Assembly (NCBI GenBank): GCA_947258845.1
Contig: CAMYJZ010000009.1
Coordinates: forward strand, 1-34,799
Direction: 5' to 3'
DNA: 34,799 bases
Source: an uncultured Ectothiorhodospiraceae bacterium
GTDB taxonomy: Bacteria > Pseudomonadota > Gammaproteobacteria > UBA9214
Part shown: in pieces, positions 1 through 7,050 of the stretch
How positions within the stretch are numbered: the first letter of the stretch is position 1
Layout: each line of letters opens with the position of its first letter
Made by a program: the position numbers and the translations under genes
The notes under the pieces: generated by a model
Told to the model about the DNA's origin: nothing
What the model saw: the letters and a program-made list of their open reading frames with translations, nothing else
The model's database searches: none

Positions 1-438
1 ACCGGTGTGGAAGCTGGACTGCAGACCGTGGTCACGACCCTGCAGGGCGGTGCGATACAGCGGGTCGAGCTTGGCGCCGTGGGACTTGTAGACCGTGGAA
101 ATCGTACCGATACGAACCTGGCCGAAGTTGCCCTTCACGCCGATCCACTGGTCACGATCGAACAGCGCACTTCTCTCGTCAGCGTCACGGAGGCGTTCGT
201 TCATGTTGAACTGCCAGTCCAGCTTGAAGATCGCCTTCAGACCGTTACCCAGGTCCTCGGAACCCTTGAAGCCGATGGAACAGGTGGTGCACGTCAGCGT
301 GACATCGTCATTGGTGCCGTCATCGATAGAGGTGATGGCCTGATCCAGGTGGCCAAAGACCTGCACGTCGGCTTGGGCAACGCCCATGCCGCCGGCCAGG
401 ATGGCGCCGATCATTGTCGGTAAAAATTTGGTTTTCAT
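1..438 (-). CDS. Gram-negative porin, N-terminal part (runs off left edge)
   Basis: The 146 readable residues begin with a classical Sec signal peptide: basic start, hydrophobic core, and an AQA cleavage site at residues 21-23 followed by DVQVFGHLD. The mature part alternates beta-strand patterns typical of the general porin family (a VQVFGxLDQAI first strand, then SIGFKGSEDLGNGLKAIFKLD, and later a DRDQWIGVKGNFGQVRIGT segment). Family knowledge says such proteins form trimeric outer-membrane channels for small solutes. The start ATG at 438 is preceded by AGGGGAAAATC, a good ribosome site. Most porins are 350-400 residues, so more than half lies outside the window. Two cysteines close together (residues 50 and 53) are unusual for a porin. 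It is transcribed divergently from the cytochrome/molybdoenzyme genes. Confidence 0.88.
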   Translation of the reverse strand, partial: MKTKFLPTMIGAILAGGMGVAQADVQVFGHLDQAITSIDDGTNDDVTLTCTTCSIGFKGSEDLGNGLKAIFKLDWQFNMNERLRDADERSALFDRDQWIGVKGNFGQVRIGTISTVYKSHGAKLDPLYRTALQGRDHGLQSSFHTG

Positions 439-505
439 GATTTTCCCCTTAACACAGTTTAGGTAATAAAAGTGGTTGGTAATTCACAATCATTGCACGC
501 TGCGT

Positions 506-535
506 ACTTTACAACACACCAAGACTAAAATGCAA
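506..535 (-). promoter_or_regulatory. Possible porin promoter
   Basis: Reading the minus strand, TTGCAT (530-535) is followed after 18 bases by TAAAGT (506-511), giving a transcription start near 499 and a leader of about 60 nt before the porin ATG. A perfect 10-bp inverted repeat with a 3-base loop (549-558 and 562-571, AAAAACAACA/TGTTGTTTTT) lies just upstream and could be an operator or a structural element. Confidence 0.35.
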
Positions 536-630
536 CACTTTTTTCGAAAAAAACAACAGGGTGTTGTTTTTATGCACACAACCCAATATTTGGACCAGAA
601 ATCAATCCTGACTACTATATATATGGTGTC

Positions 631-831
631 AAAAAGGGGACATTCTTTATTATTTTTCAATTCACTAGTGAAGATGATGGTGTCAGGAACCTTTTTTCGC
701 ACCCGGTCGCTGTAGCCCGGATGAAACGTAGTGAAATCCGGGGCCTTTTCCCGGATTCCGTTTCACTTCATCCGGGCTACACGGCTAATCCGACCCACGG
801 TTTTCGCAAACAAGCAGAATGCCCCCTTTTT
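631..831. repeat. Possible MITE-like element bounded by inverted repeats
   Basis: The left end reads AAAAAGGGGACATTCT at 631-646. The right end, 816-831, reads AAAAAGGGGGCATTCT on the other strand. The 16-base arms differ at one position and face each other about 170 bases apart. A further copy of the end sequence occurs at 6584-6600. The interior contains the palindromic REP at 711-782 and GGTGTCAGGAACCTTTTTT at 680-698. No transposase is encoded here. It may be a non-autonomous mobile element or a cluster of REP units mobilised by a RAYT-type transposase elsewhere. Confidence 0.4.
711..782. repeat. REP-like imperfect palindrome
   Basis: The sequence begins TGTAGCCCGGATGAAACG and ends with the near reverse complement TTCATCCGGGCTACA, the arms closing on CCGGGGCCTTTTCCCGG. 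GTAGCCCGGATGAA ends are typical of REP/RAYT-type extragenic palindromes in Gammaproteobacteria. It lies between divergent genes, so a role as a shared terminator is unlikely. Confidence 0.6.
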
Positions 832-840
832 CCACCCTGG

Positions 841-854
841 TTGACCTGAATCAA
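841..854 (+). promoter_or_regulatory. FNR/Anr-type operator upstream of the cytochrome-molybdoenzyme genes
   Basis: TTGACCTGAATCAA matches the FNR consensus TTGAT-N4-ATCAA with a single mismatch. Candidate -10 hexamers TATAGT (895-900) or TATATT (901-906) put the centre of the box at about -60 to -65, a usual class I activator position. It would make the 995-5843 genes responsive to low oxygen or nitrosative signals. The regulator itself is not in the window; the Crp at 11044 recognises a different site. Confidence 0.45.
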
Positions 855-994
855 ATAAGCCGCCAGATCCACTTTCCACGGCCCAAGGCTGGACTATAGT
901 TATATTAGAGTGTCAGCAGTTTTTAACATGCTAATTAAGTAATTCAATTGACCCATAAACGCAGGCAAGGACGCCCTGGACCAGGAGGTGCATT

Positions 995-1408
995 ATGCGG
1001 TCGTCGAAACTGATCCTTGCCGGGCTCACCCTTGCCGCCCTGCTGTTCACCGTCGTCGGCGACGCCTTTGCGGCCGACATCAAGGCCAACAAGAAACGCG
1101 GCCAGGTGTATTTCCGGATGGTCTGCACCGCCTGCCATGTCGATATGTCAGGGACCACCATCCCCCCTGCCGGCCGCACCATGGCCGAGTGGCGCACCTA
1201 CCTGGATGCGGACAAACACGACGTCTCCGGCAAGAGCAATCCCTCGGTGCGCTACTACCTGAGCCAGGCCTACCGCGACAGCATCAAGGATCAGAACAAG
1301 GCAGCAAAGAAATTTCTCAGCGTCCCGGGCGAGCAGCTGTATGCGGACGTCTACCAGTTTGCCGTGACCGGCGCCAAGGATTCCGATACCCCGGCCACCT
1401 GCAACTAG
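995..1408 (+). CDS. Secreted monohaem c-type cytochrome
   Basis: A 137-residue protein with a Sec signal peptide (RSSK start, hydrophobic core, AFA cleavage at residues 24-26) and one haem-binding motif CTACH at residues 44-48. The mature part is about 110 residues, a normal size for a small periplasmic cytochrome c. No methionine lies in the usual distal position near the C-terminus, so the second axial ligand is not obvious. The ATG at 995 follows AGGAGGTGCATT, a strong ribosome site. The molybdoenzyme gene starts 33 bases after the stop, which suggests co-transcription. Inference: it carries electrons to or from the molybdoenzyme in the periplasm. I do not recognise a named subfamily. Confidence 0.85.
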   Translation: MRSSKLILAGLTLAALLFTVVGDAFAADIKANKKRGQVYFRMVCTACHVDMSGTTIPPAGRTMAEWRTYLDADKHDVSGKSNPSVRYYLSQAYRDSIKDQNKAAKKFLSVPGEQLYADVYQFAVTGAKDSDTPATCN

Positions 1409-1441
1409 CGCAAACGACCCGGCAAAACCAGGGAGTCAGCC

Positions 1442-3682
1442 ATGAAACCCGATCTTCCTAAACAGGGTGCCCCGTCCGGTCTCAGCAGGCGCGGCTTTCT
1501 GACACTGTGCGCGGGCGCCGGGGCGGGCGCGGCCATGCCGTGGCGCTCGTTCCGGGCAGCCAGCAGGGAACTGAAGGTGCCGGCCCATTCCTGGTCACGC
1601 GGCGAGGTGATCCCGTCGACCTGCAACATGTGTGTGAACCGCTGCGGCATCCAATGTCACGTGGTGGACGGCGTGCTGGAAAAGATCGACGGCGACAGCC
1701 GCAACCCCAAGACGGCCGGCGGCACCTGCGCCAAGGGCCAGGCCGGAATCATGGCGCTGTACGATCCCGACCGCATCACCCACCCCCTGATCCGGGTGGG
1801 CAACCGCGGTGAAGGCAAGTGGCGGCGCGCCTCCTGGGAGGAGGCCTTCGAGTACACCGCCGACCATATCGACAAAATTATCGAGAAACACGGCCCCGAG
1901 GGCCTGCTGTTCTCGTCCTGCACCGACCTCACCGAGGTGTTCTTCATCAAGTTCGGCAAGTACCTCGGCACCCCGAATTTCGCCCGCCATGCGACCCTTT
2001 GCCTGGCATCGCGCAATGTCGGTTATTTCGCCACCATGGGCGGCGTCCCCGATGCCGATCTCGTGAATGCAAAATACATCCTGATGTTTGGCGCCAACCG
2101 CATGGAGTCGTTCGAGCTGCCCCACAACCGCGACCTGATCACCGGCCTGCAGAACGGCGCCCGGCTGGTGGTCGTCGACCCGCGCATGACGGTCACCGCC
2201 TCCAAGGGCGAGTGGCTGCCGATCCGGCCGCGCACCGATATGGCACTGACGCTGGCGCTGATGCATGTCCTGATCAAGGAGGATCTCTATGACAGGGAAT
2301 TCGTCGCCGGCGTCACCACCGGTTTCGAGGAACTCAAGGCCCACGTGAAACAGTACACGCCCGAGTGGGCAGAGAAAGAGACCGGTATCCCGGCCCGCAC
2401 CATCGTCAGGATGGCGCGCGAAATGGCGGCGGCGGCACCCGCGGTGGTGGTCTACCCGGGTCGGCGCAGCTCCTGGTACACCAACGACGCCCAGTTCCGC
2501 CGCACCCTGCCGATGCTGATGGCGTTGCTCGGCGCCTTCGACACCCGCGGCGCCAGCTTCTTCAATGCCGGCAAGGTAAAGCCCGGCAGTTTCGACTGGG
2601 AGCTGGAACCGGTGGAGGTCCCGCCGCGCTTCGACGGCTTCGATGAAGAAAAATTTCCGCTGGCCCACCATGAAGACGGCGGCTACATCAACCTGCGCGA
2701 CAGCATCCTGAACGGCACCGGCAAGTACCCGGTCAAGGGCTGGATGCTCTACAAACAGAACACGCTGGCCTCCGTCGCCGACAGCGCCAAGACTATGAGG
2801 ATGATGGAGACTATGGATTTCATTTGCGCGATTGATATTCAGCCGTCGCAAACGGCCTGGATGGCCGACATCATCCTCCCCGAAACCCTCTACCTGGAAC
2901 GCCTGGATCCGCTGTGGACACCGTCGGGCACCACCCAATACGTCGGCATCCGCCAGCCCGTGGTGAAACCGCAGGGCGAGGCCAGGACCCTGCTGGAAAT
3001 CCTCCAGGGCCTCGGGGCCGCACTCGACAAGCGGCGCGAGTTCGAGACGCCATTCAGTGAAGTATTCAACTTCACCATGGAAGACTATGTCGATGCCCAG
3101 CTGAAAAAGCTGCCCGTCGACCGCGCCACCCTGGCGAAGGAAGGCCTTTGGATTCCGCCGGGACAGGGACTGGAGCTCGGCGCATACCGCAGCGGCAGCA
3201 AGCAGTTCAAGACACCCTCGGGCAAGATCGAGTTCGTGTCGGAACGCTTTCGCCGCAACGGCTACGACCCGCTGCCGGTCTACGAGCCGGTTATCGAGGA
3301 ACCGGGCAGGCAACGCCTGGTGACCGGCCGCTACGCCTGGTTCACCCACGCCTCTAACCAGAACAACATCTGGCTGAATGCCCTGCACCCGGAAAACGAG
3401 GTCTGGATCAATCCCGACCTGGCAAAAGAGAAGAAGATCGAGGACGGCGAATATGTGAAGGTGCGCAGCCCGGTGGGCGAGATACGCATCATGGCCTATG
3501 TGACGCCCCGCATCCGCAAAGATACGGTGTTCATCACCCATGGCTTCGGCACCAACTCGACCGGTCAGACCACCCTCTACGGCAAGGGTGGTGCCGACCA
3601 GGTACTGATGCAAGACCGCGCGGATACGATCTCCAACAACCAGGCGCTGCACGAGACCTTCGTCGAGATCGTGATGCTGTAA
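1442..3682 (+). CDS. Tat-exported molybdopterin oxidoreductase, PsrA/PhsA-like catalytic subunit
   Basis: This 746-residue protein has the size and layout of the thiosulfate/polysulfide reductase group of the DMSO reductase superfamily. A Tat signal (SRRGFL, residues 15-20) leads it out in folded form. The first domain binds a [4Fe-4S] cluster through C61, C64, C68 and C96. C187, in an ATLCLAS context, is the likely molybdenum ligand; cysteine there is usual for PsrA/PhsA/Nap-type enzymes. The C-terminal molybdopterin-dinucleotide-binding domain includes HPENEVWINP around residue 645. Substrate cannot be read from sequence: thiosulfate, polysulfide, sulfite, tetrathionate, or a selenium or arsenic oxyanion are all possible, and either redox direction. 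TtrA is normally much longer, so tetrathionate is less likely. The next gene encodes its iron-sulfur partner. Confidence 0.85.
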   Translation: MKPDLPKQGAPSGLSRRGFLTLCAGAGAGAAMPWRSFRAASRELKVPAHSWSRGEVIPSTCNMCVNRCGIQCHVVDGVLEKIDGDSRNPKTAGGTCAKGQAGIMALYDPDRITHPLIRVGNRGEGKWRRASWEEAFEYTADHIDKIIEKHGPEGLLFSSCTDLTEVFFIKFGKYLGTPNFARHATLCLASRNVGYFATMGGVPDADLVNAKYILMFGANRMESFELPHNRDLITGLQNGARLVVVDPRMTVTASKGEWLPIRPRTDMALTLALMHVLIKEDLYDREFVAGVTTGFEELKAHVKQYTPEWAEKETGIPARTIVRMAREMAAAAPAVVVYPGRRSSWYTNDAQFRRTLPMLMALLGAFDTRGASFFNAGKVKPGSFDWELEPVEVPPRFDGFDEEKFPLAHHEDGGYINLRDSILNGTGKYPVKGWMLYKQNTLASVADSAKTMRMMETMDFICAIDIQPSQTAWMADIILPETLYLERLDPLWTPSGTTQYVGIRQPVVKPQGEARTLLEILQGLGAALDKRREFETPFSEVFNFTMEDYVDAQLKKLPVDRATLAKEGLWIPPGQGLELGAYRSGSKQFKTPSGKIEFVSERFRRNGYDPLPVYEPVIEEPGRQRLVTGRYAWFTHASNQNNIWLNALHPENEVWINPDLAKEKKIEDGEYVKVRSPVGEIRIMAYVTPRIRKDTVFITHGFGTNSTGQTTLYGKGGADQVLMQDRADTISNNQALHETFVEIVML

Positions 3683-3700
3683 CACAGTGAGGATACGGCG

Positions 3701-4456
3701 ATGACCCACCCTACAAGCAAACTGAGACCGCAGCGCCGGGAGTTCCTGAAAGGCCTGGGCGCCGCATCCGCCGCCGTAGCCGGGGCGACCACGCTGCCGG
3801 GCAAGGCACTGGCGACAGTGTCCGAAAAGAAACCCCGTTACGGCATGCTGATCGACACCCGCCGGTGCGTCGGCTGCCACGCCTGCAGTGTGTCCTGCCG
3901 CGCCGAGAACAAGGTGCCCATGAAAAAACACCGCTCCTGGGTGGAATCCCTGGAGCGCGGGACGTTCCCGGACGTGACGCTGAACTTCGTGCCGCGGCTG
4001 TGCAACCAGTGCTCGGAGCCGCCGTGCGTGGCGATTTGCCCCGAGGAGAACGCGACCTATATCCGCGATGACGGCATCGTCGTGATAGACCCGGAAACCT
4101 GCGTCGGCTGCAAGCGCTGCGTGCGGGCCTGCCCCTACAATGCCCGCTTCATGAACCCCGATACGGGTGCTGCCGACAAGTGCGATTTCTGCATCGACCG
4201 CCTGACACAGGGTATGGAACCCGCCTGTGTGGCATCCTGTTTCAACAAGGCGCGCATCTTCGGCGACCTGAACGATCCAGACAGCGCCATCTCGCGCATG
4301 ATTGCGACTAACACCGTGTCTGTGCTGCATCCCGATGAGGGCACCAAACCGAACGTGTTCTATATCGGTCTCGACGAAGTGGACGAAAACGACATCCGCC
4401 CACCGGAGCAATACCTGCGCATCACCACACAACGCAAACAGAATCTGAGGAGATAA
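3701..4456 (+). CDS. 4x[4Fe-4S] electron-transfer subunit with its own Tat signal
   Basis: This 251-residue protein belongs to the DmsB/PsrB/TtrB iron-sulfur family. Sixteen cysteines form four cluster-binding groups: C56/59/62/66, C101/104/109/113, C134/137/140/144 and C161/164/176/180. The N-terminus carries a twin-arginine motif (RREFLK, residues 12-17), followed by a hydrophobic stretch and a possible AxA-type cut around residue 38. The protein is therefore likely periplasmic in its own right; PsrB-type subunits often travel with the catalytic subunit, whereas TtrB has its own signal. It starts 18 bases after the catalytic gene. Its role would be to pass electrons between the molybdenum subunit and an outside partner. 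No NrfD/PsrC membrane subunit follows, so the cytochrome at 995 is the best candidate partner. Confidence 0.87.
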   Translation: MTHPTSKLRPQRREFLKGLGAASAAVAGATTLPGKALATVSEKKPRYGMLIDTRRCVGCHACSVSCRAENKVPMKKHRSWVESLERGTFPDVTLNFVPRLCNQCSEPPCVAICPEENATYIRDDGIVVIDPETCVGCKRCVRACPYNARFMNPDTGAADKCDFCIDRLTQGMEPACVASCFNKARIFGDLNDPDSAISRMIATNTVSVLHPDEGTKPNVFYIGLDEVDENDIRPPEQYLRITTQRKQNLRR

Positions 4457-4461
4457 GGACC

Positions 4462-4569
4462 ATGCAAGGACCCCTCCGGTCGTCACCTTCCTGTTCATGG
4501 GCCGGTACTGGTCGGGTTGCAGCACAGCAGTCCGCAGCGCCGGTGCTGACCGCAGAACGGGAGGAGTAA
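4462..4569 (+). CDS. Possible 35-residue peptide between the iron-sulfur and YeeE genes
   Basis: An ATG at 4462 sits behind GAGGAGATAAGGACC, a good ribosome site, five bases after the iron-sulfur gene stops. The frame ends at a TAA at 4567, just before the YeeE start at 4575. The peptide is rich in Ser, Ala and Arg with no signal peptide, membrane helix or recognisable motif. It may be translated only to couple the flanking genes, or be the remnant of a lost gene. Confidence 0.25.
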   Translation: MQGPLRSSPSCSWAGTGRVAAQQSAAPVLTAEREE

Positions 4570-4574
4570 ATGAC

Positions 4575-5843
4575 ATGGACCAGGCAAGCGAACCGCGGGG
4601 GGCCTTCTCCAGACTGGTCTCCATCGGCTGGATGAGCGGACTGCGCGAGGACTACGAGCGGGTCTTCGTCACGAGCTGGTCGCCTTACCTGGGCGCCATC
4701 CTGCTGGTGATCGTCACCTCGGCACTGATGAGCAGCGGCCTGTTCTGGGGCGTCTACGGTGGCCTCAGGCTGTGGGGTGACTGGTTCAACAATTTCATCG
4801 GGCTGGGGCCGCTGATCGGCATCAAGCCGGAACTGCAAAACCCGCTGCTGCACCGCATCTCGCTGATGGACCTCACCCTGGTGATCGGCGCCTTCTGTGC
4901 CGCCCTGCTGGCCGGCCAGTTCCGCATCAACCGGCCACCGGCACTGGAGTTCATCACCGGCGCCCTCGGCGGCAGCCTGATGGGCATCGGCGCGTCACTG
5001 GCCGGTGGCTGCACCACCGGCGGCTTCTTTACCCCGCTGACCTTCGCCTCCCCGGCCGGCTGGGCCATGTGGGTGGGCCTGCTGGGCGGCGCCTTCCTGG
5101 GCCTCAAGGCCCTGCTGTGGGTGATGGAACATATCACCTGGGGGACCACGGCCCCGGGCGCGGCCTCCTCCTCCCCGCTGAAACGCTATTACCCGCTGTT
5201 CGGCCTGGCCGTGCTCCTGCTGATCGCCGGGTGGGCCACAAACTGGTTCACCTCGGCCGACCCGCGACTGGCAAGCCGCGGCATCATCATCGCCGCCGGC
5301 TTCGCCCTGGGCTTCATCCTGCACCGCTCGCGGTTCTGCTTTTCCAGGGTGTTCCGCGAACCCTTCATGACGGGTGAAGGCACCATGACCAAGGCCATGA
5401 TCCTGGCACTGGCCCTGGGCATACCGGTCAGTTCAGTAATACTGCAACAGGCGACCATGGATCCCTATCTCGCCATCCCGGCGACCTTCTGGCTGGGCTC
5501 GGTGCTGGGCGGGCTGGTATTCGGCATCGGTATGGTTTTCGCCGGCGGCTGCGCCTCCGGTTCGCTGTGGCGCATGGGCGAGGGCCATCTCAAGCTCTGG
5601 GTCGCGGTGTTCTTCTTTGCCTGGACCGGCTCGGTATTCAGCGCCATCGTGAGACGCTGGAACCTGCTGACCCGCGAGATGTCACTCGACCTGGTGGAGG
5701 TCAGCAAGGTCGGCAAGCAGGTCTTTCTGCCTGATGTCTTCGGCGGATGGGGCTGGGCCTACCTGCTGAGCCTCGTCATCCTGGGCATCTGGTACCTGCT
5801 GGTACGCTACAACGAATCGACCAACAGGTTCACCGTCCTCTAG
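4575..5843 (+). CDS. Double-domain YeeE/YedE-family membrane transporter
   Basis: This 422-residue protein has about ten or more hydrophobic helices arranged as two homologous halves. Each half carries the family hallmark: AGGCTTGGFF in the first and AGGCASGSLWRMGEGH in the second, each with a conserved cysteine. Members studied (YeeE/TsuA, PmpA/PmpB) move thiosulfate or other sulfur compounds; YedE relatives sit with selenium genes. The start at 4575 is chosen because GGGAGGAG lies eight bases upstream; the frame is open to an ATG at 4497, but that N-terminal part has no transporter character. Here it takes the position where a NrfD/PsrC-type quinol subunit is normally found. Inference: it supplies or removes the sulfur compound handled by the molybdoenzyme. 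Confidence 0.82.
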   Translation: MDQASEPRGAFSRLVSIGWMSGLREDYERVFVTSWSPYLGAILLVIVTSALMSSGLFWGVYGGLRLWGDWFNNFIGLGPLIGIKPELQNPLLHRISLMDLTLVIGAFCAALLAGQFRINRPPALEFITGALGGSLMGIGASLAGGCTTGGFFTPLTFASPAGWAMWVGLLGGAFLGLKALLWVMEHITWGTTAPGAASSSPLKRYYPLFGLAVLLLIAGWATNWFTSADPRLASRGIIIAAGFALGFILHRSRFCFSRVFREPFMTGEGTMTKAMILALALGIPVSSVILQQATMDPYLAIPATFWLGSVLGGLVFGIGMVFAGGCASGSLWRMGEGHLKLWVAVFFFAWTGSVFSAIVRRWNLLTREMSLDLVEVSKVGKQVFLPDVFGGWGWAYLLSLVILGIWYLLVRYNESTNRFTVL

Positions 5844-5894
5844 CTAACGGGGACAGGCACCTTTTTTGAACATAAAAGTGCCTGTCCCCGTTAG
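5844..5894. repeat. Perfect 17-bp inverted repeat between convergent genes
   Basis: CTAACGGGGACAGGCAC (5844-5860) is exactly reverse-complemented at 5878-5894, with a 17-base loop containing TTTTTT. It begins directly after the YeeE stop codon, and its right arm contains the stop codon of the convergent TorD gene. GGGGACAGGCACC-T(n) resembles the extragenic elements seen near RAYT transposases. It could stop transcription from both sides, but the T-run is in the loop rather than after the stem, so it is not a standard intrinsic terminator. Confidence 0.6.
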
Positions 5895-6544
5895 TGGCTC
5901 TGCCTGAGCAGGGTACGCAGGAACTGCGCCAGTGGCAGGTAGAAGGGATGCGTGCTGCGCTGCCCGAGTGCATCGATAAAGGCCTCCACCCAGCCGAGTT
6001 CCTCAAAAAAGGCCGCCAGGCCGTGGCGGATACGCTCCACGGAATCCTCGCGTTCACCGCACAGGGTCAGTTGCAACAGGTCGAACAGGTAGGCGACGAA
6101 CTCCAGTTCCACGGCCAGGTGGTCGGGCGACTCGGTGGCCTTTTCGGCATTGAGCTCGAGCGCAAATTCGCGGTAGATCTTCTGCAGGCGCCGGTACACC
6201 GGGACCGGGTCAGGCCTGCCCTCCATGTAGAGATGGGCATTCAGGTGCAACGGCGCCTCATCCCGGCTGAGTTCAAACAGGGCGTTATATTCAGTCTCGA
6301 GCTGGCGGTGACTGTAATCATTCGCCAGCGTCTTCAGGCCCGCGGCCAGCGCCTTAAGTGCTTCCACCAGGGCCGGCGGGTCACCCAGCAGCGCCACATT
6401 GGATTCGGCCGCCTCGAGGTAGCGTCCATCGTTCAGCGCCCGGTAGAGGTCCTGGCCCGGGTAAGCAAAACCCATCGAGACCAGGTCAAAAAGCGCCGCC
6501 AGGGCCGCACTTTCATCTGCCGCATTGTGTCTTGCAGTCGTCAT
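5891..6544 (-). CDS. TorD/DmsD-family molybdoenzyme assembly chaperone
   Basis: This 217-residue, mostly helical protein has the TorD-family core: an EYNALFELS segment, then a stretch with PLHLNAHLYMEGRPDPVPVYRRLQKIY, which matches the conserved Pxx-H-x-Y-GRP-pvP pattern. Family members bind Tat signal peptides and the apo-enzyme in the cytoplasm until the molybdenum cofactor is inserted. The start at 6544 is taken because family similarity begins there; an upstream in-frame ATG region (to 6682) runs into repeats. No strong ribosome site precedes it. It faces the molybdoenzyme genes tail to tail and presumably serves the catalytic subunit at 1442. Confidence 0.8.
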   Translation of the reverse strand: MTTARHNAADESAALAALFDLVSMGFAYPGQDLYRALNDGRYLEAAESNVALLGDPPALVEALKALAAGLKTLANDYSHRQLETEYNALFELSRDEAPLHLNAHLYMEGRPDPVPVYRRLQKIYREFALELNAEKATESPDHLAVELEFVAYLFDLLQLTLCGEREDSVERIRHGLAAFFEELGWVEAFIDALGQRSTHPFYLPLAQFLRTLLRQSH

Positions 6545-6583
6545 TGCATGGATAACCGGGTTTCCCGTGCCTATGGTATGCGA

Positions 6584-6600
6584 AAAGGGGGACATTCTGC
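6584..6600. repeat. Extra copy of the repeat end found at 631 and 831
   Basis: AAAAGGGGGACATTCTG followed by CTTTTTT matches the inverted-repeat ends of the 631-831 element. It lies just upstream of the TorD start codon, without a visible partner arm nearby. Confidence 0.45.
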
Positions 6601-6632
6601 TTTTTTCATCGGGTACGTTATAACCCTTATAC

Positions 6633-6776
6633 TCACCGCAGAGACGCAGAGCCCGCAGAGAAAGCAACTCTCGGTAAAACAATTTTTAGCATAGGGTGCG
6701 CACTATTACACAAGATAGTACGGACTTTACTGGGCAAGAATTCATTTACTCCGATTTCTCGGCATCTCTGCGGTGA
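6633..6776. repeat. Interspersed repeat with CACCGCAGAGACGCAGAG-type ends
   Basis: TCACCGCAGAGA at 6633-6644 is perfectly reverse-complemented by TCTCTGCGGTGA at 6765-6776, and nearby bases (CGCAGAGCCCGCAGAG; CCTTTGCGCCCTTTGCG) continue the pattern. Such CGCAGAG-rich inverted repeats are common non-coding interspersed elements in bacterial genomes. I see no gene in 6545-7083. Confidence 0.45.
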
Positions 6777-6880
6777 TTCCTGTATTGCTCTTACCTTTGC
6801 GCCCTTTGCGTCTTTCGGCAATTGCTCCCTGCATTGCTCTACCTCCTGCCTCCCTGCAGTCGTGCGGTGAATGTCGAACC

Positions 6881-6964
6881 GGCTAGCTCCTCACCCCTCG
6901 ACCTCAACCCAACAAAAACCCCGCCACAAGGGCGGGGGTTTTTGTTGGCTGGCGGACTAGGATT
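6881..6964. repeat. 84-bp direct repeat, copy 1 (tRNA-Gln 3' end plus terminator)
   Basis: This stretch is identical base for base to 7051-7134. It includes a duplicate of the last 19 nt of the tRNA-Gln gene (6946-6964), its terminator hairpin, and about 30 more bases beyond. The rest of the tRNA is missing: homology stops inside the T-loop, so no functional tRNA is made from this copy. Confidence 0.95.
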
Positions 6965-7019
6965 ACTCCGGGCTTCCTGCCCTGCGCCCTGCGGGCCAGC
7001 GTCGCTACGCTCCACTGTT

Positions 7020-7042
7020 CAAAATCGCTCCCGGCGATTTTG
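7020..7042. repeat. Perfect 9-bp hairpin between the two 84-bp repeats
   Basis: CAAAATCGC (7020-7028) and GCGATTTTG (7034-7042) pair exactly around the loop TCCCG. It fills most of the right half of the 86-base spacer between the direct repeats. It may be an extragenic palindrome. Confidence 0.5.
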
Positions 7043-7050
7043 TCGAACCT

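Noticed and set aside
1595-4624. A 1009-codon open frame on the minus strand opposite the molybdoenzyme genes
   Set aside because: It lies wholly antisense to two clearly identified genes, its translation is His/Val/Asp/Gly-rich without any domain, and long antisense frames are usual in GC-rich genes.
5844-5894. Standard intrinsic terminator
   Set aside because: The T-run is in the loop, and no T-run follows the right arm, so only the palindrome itself can be claimed.
6965-7050. A mobile element between the two 84-bp repeats
   Set aside because: The spacer is only 86 bases and has no gene; at most it is a scar.
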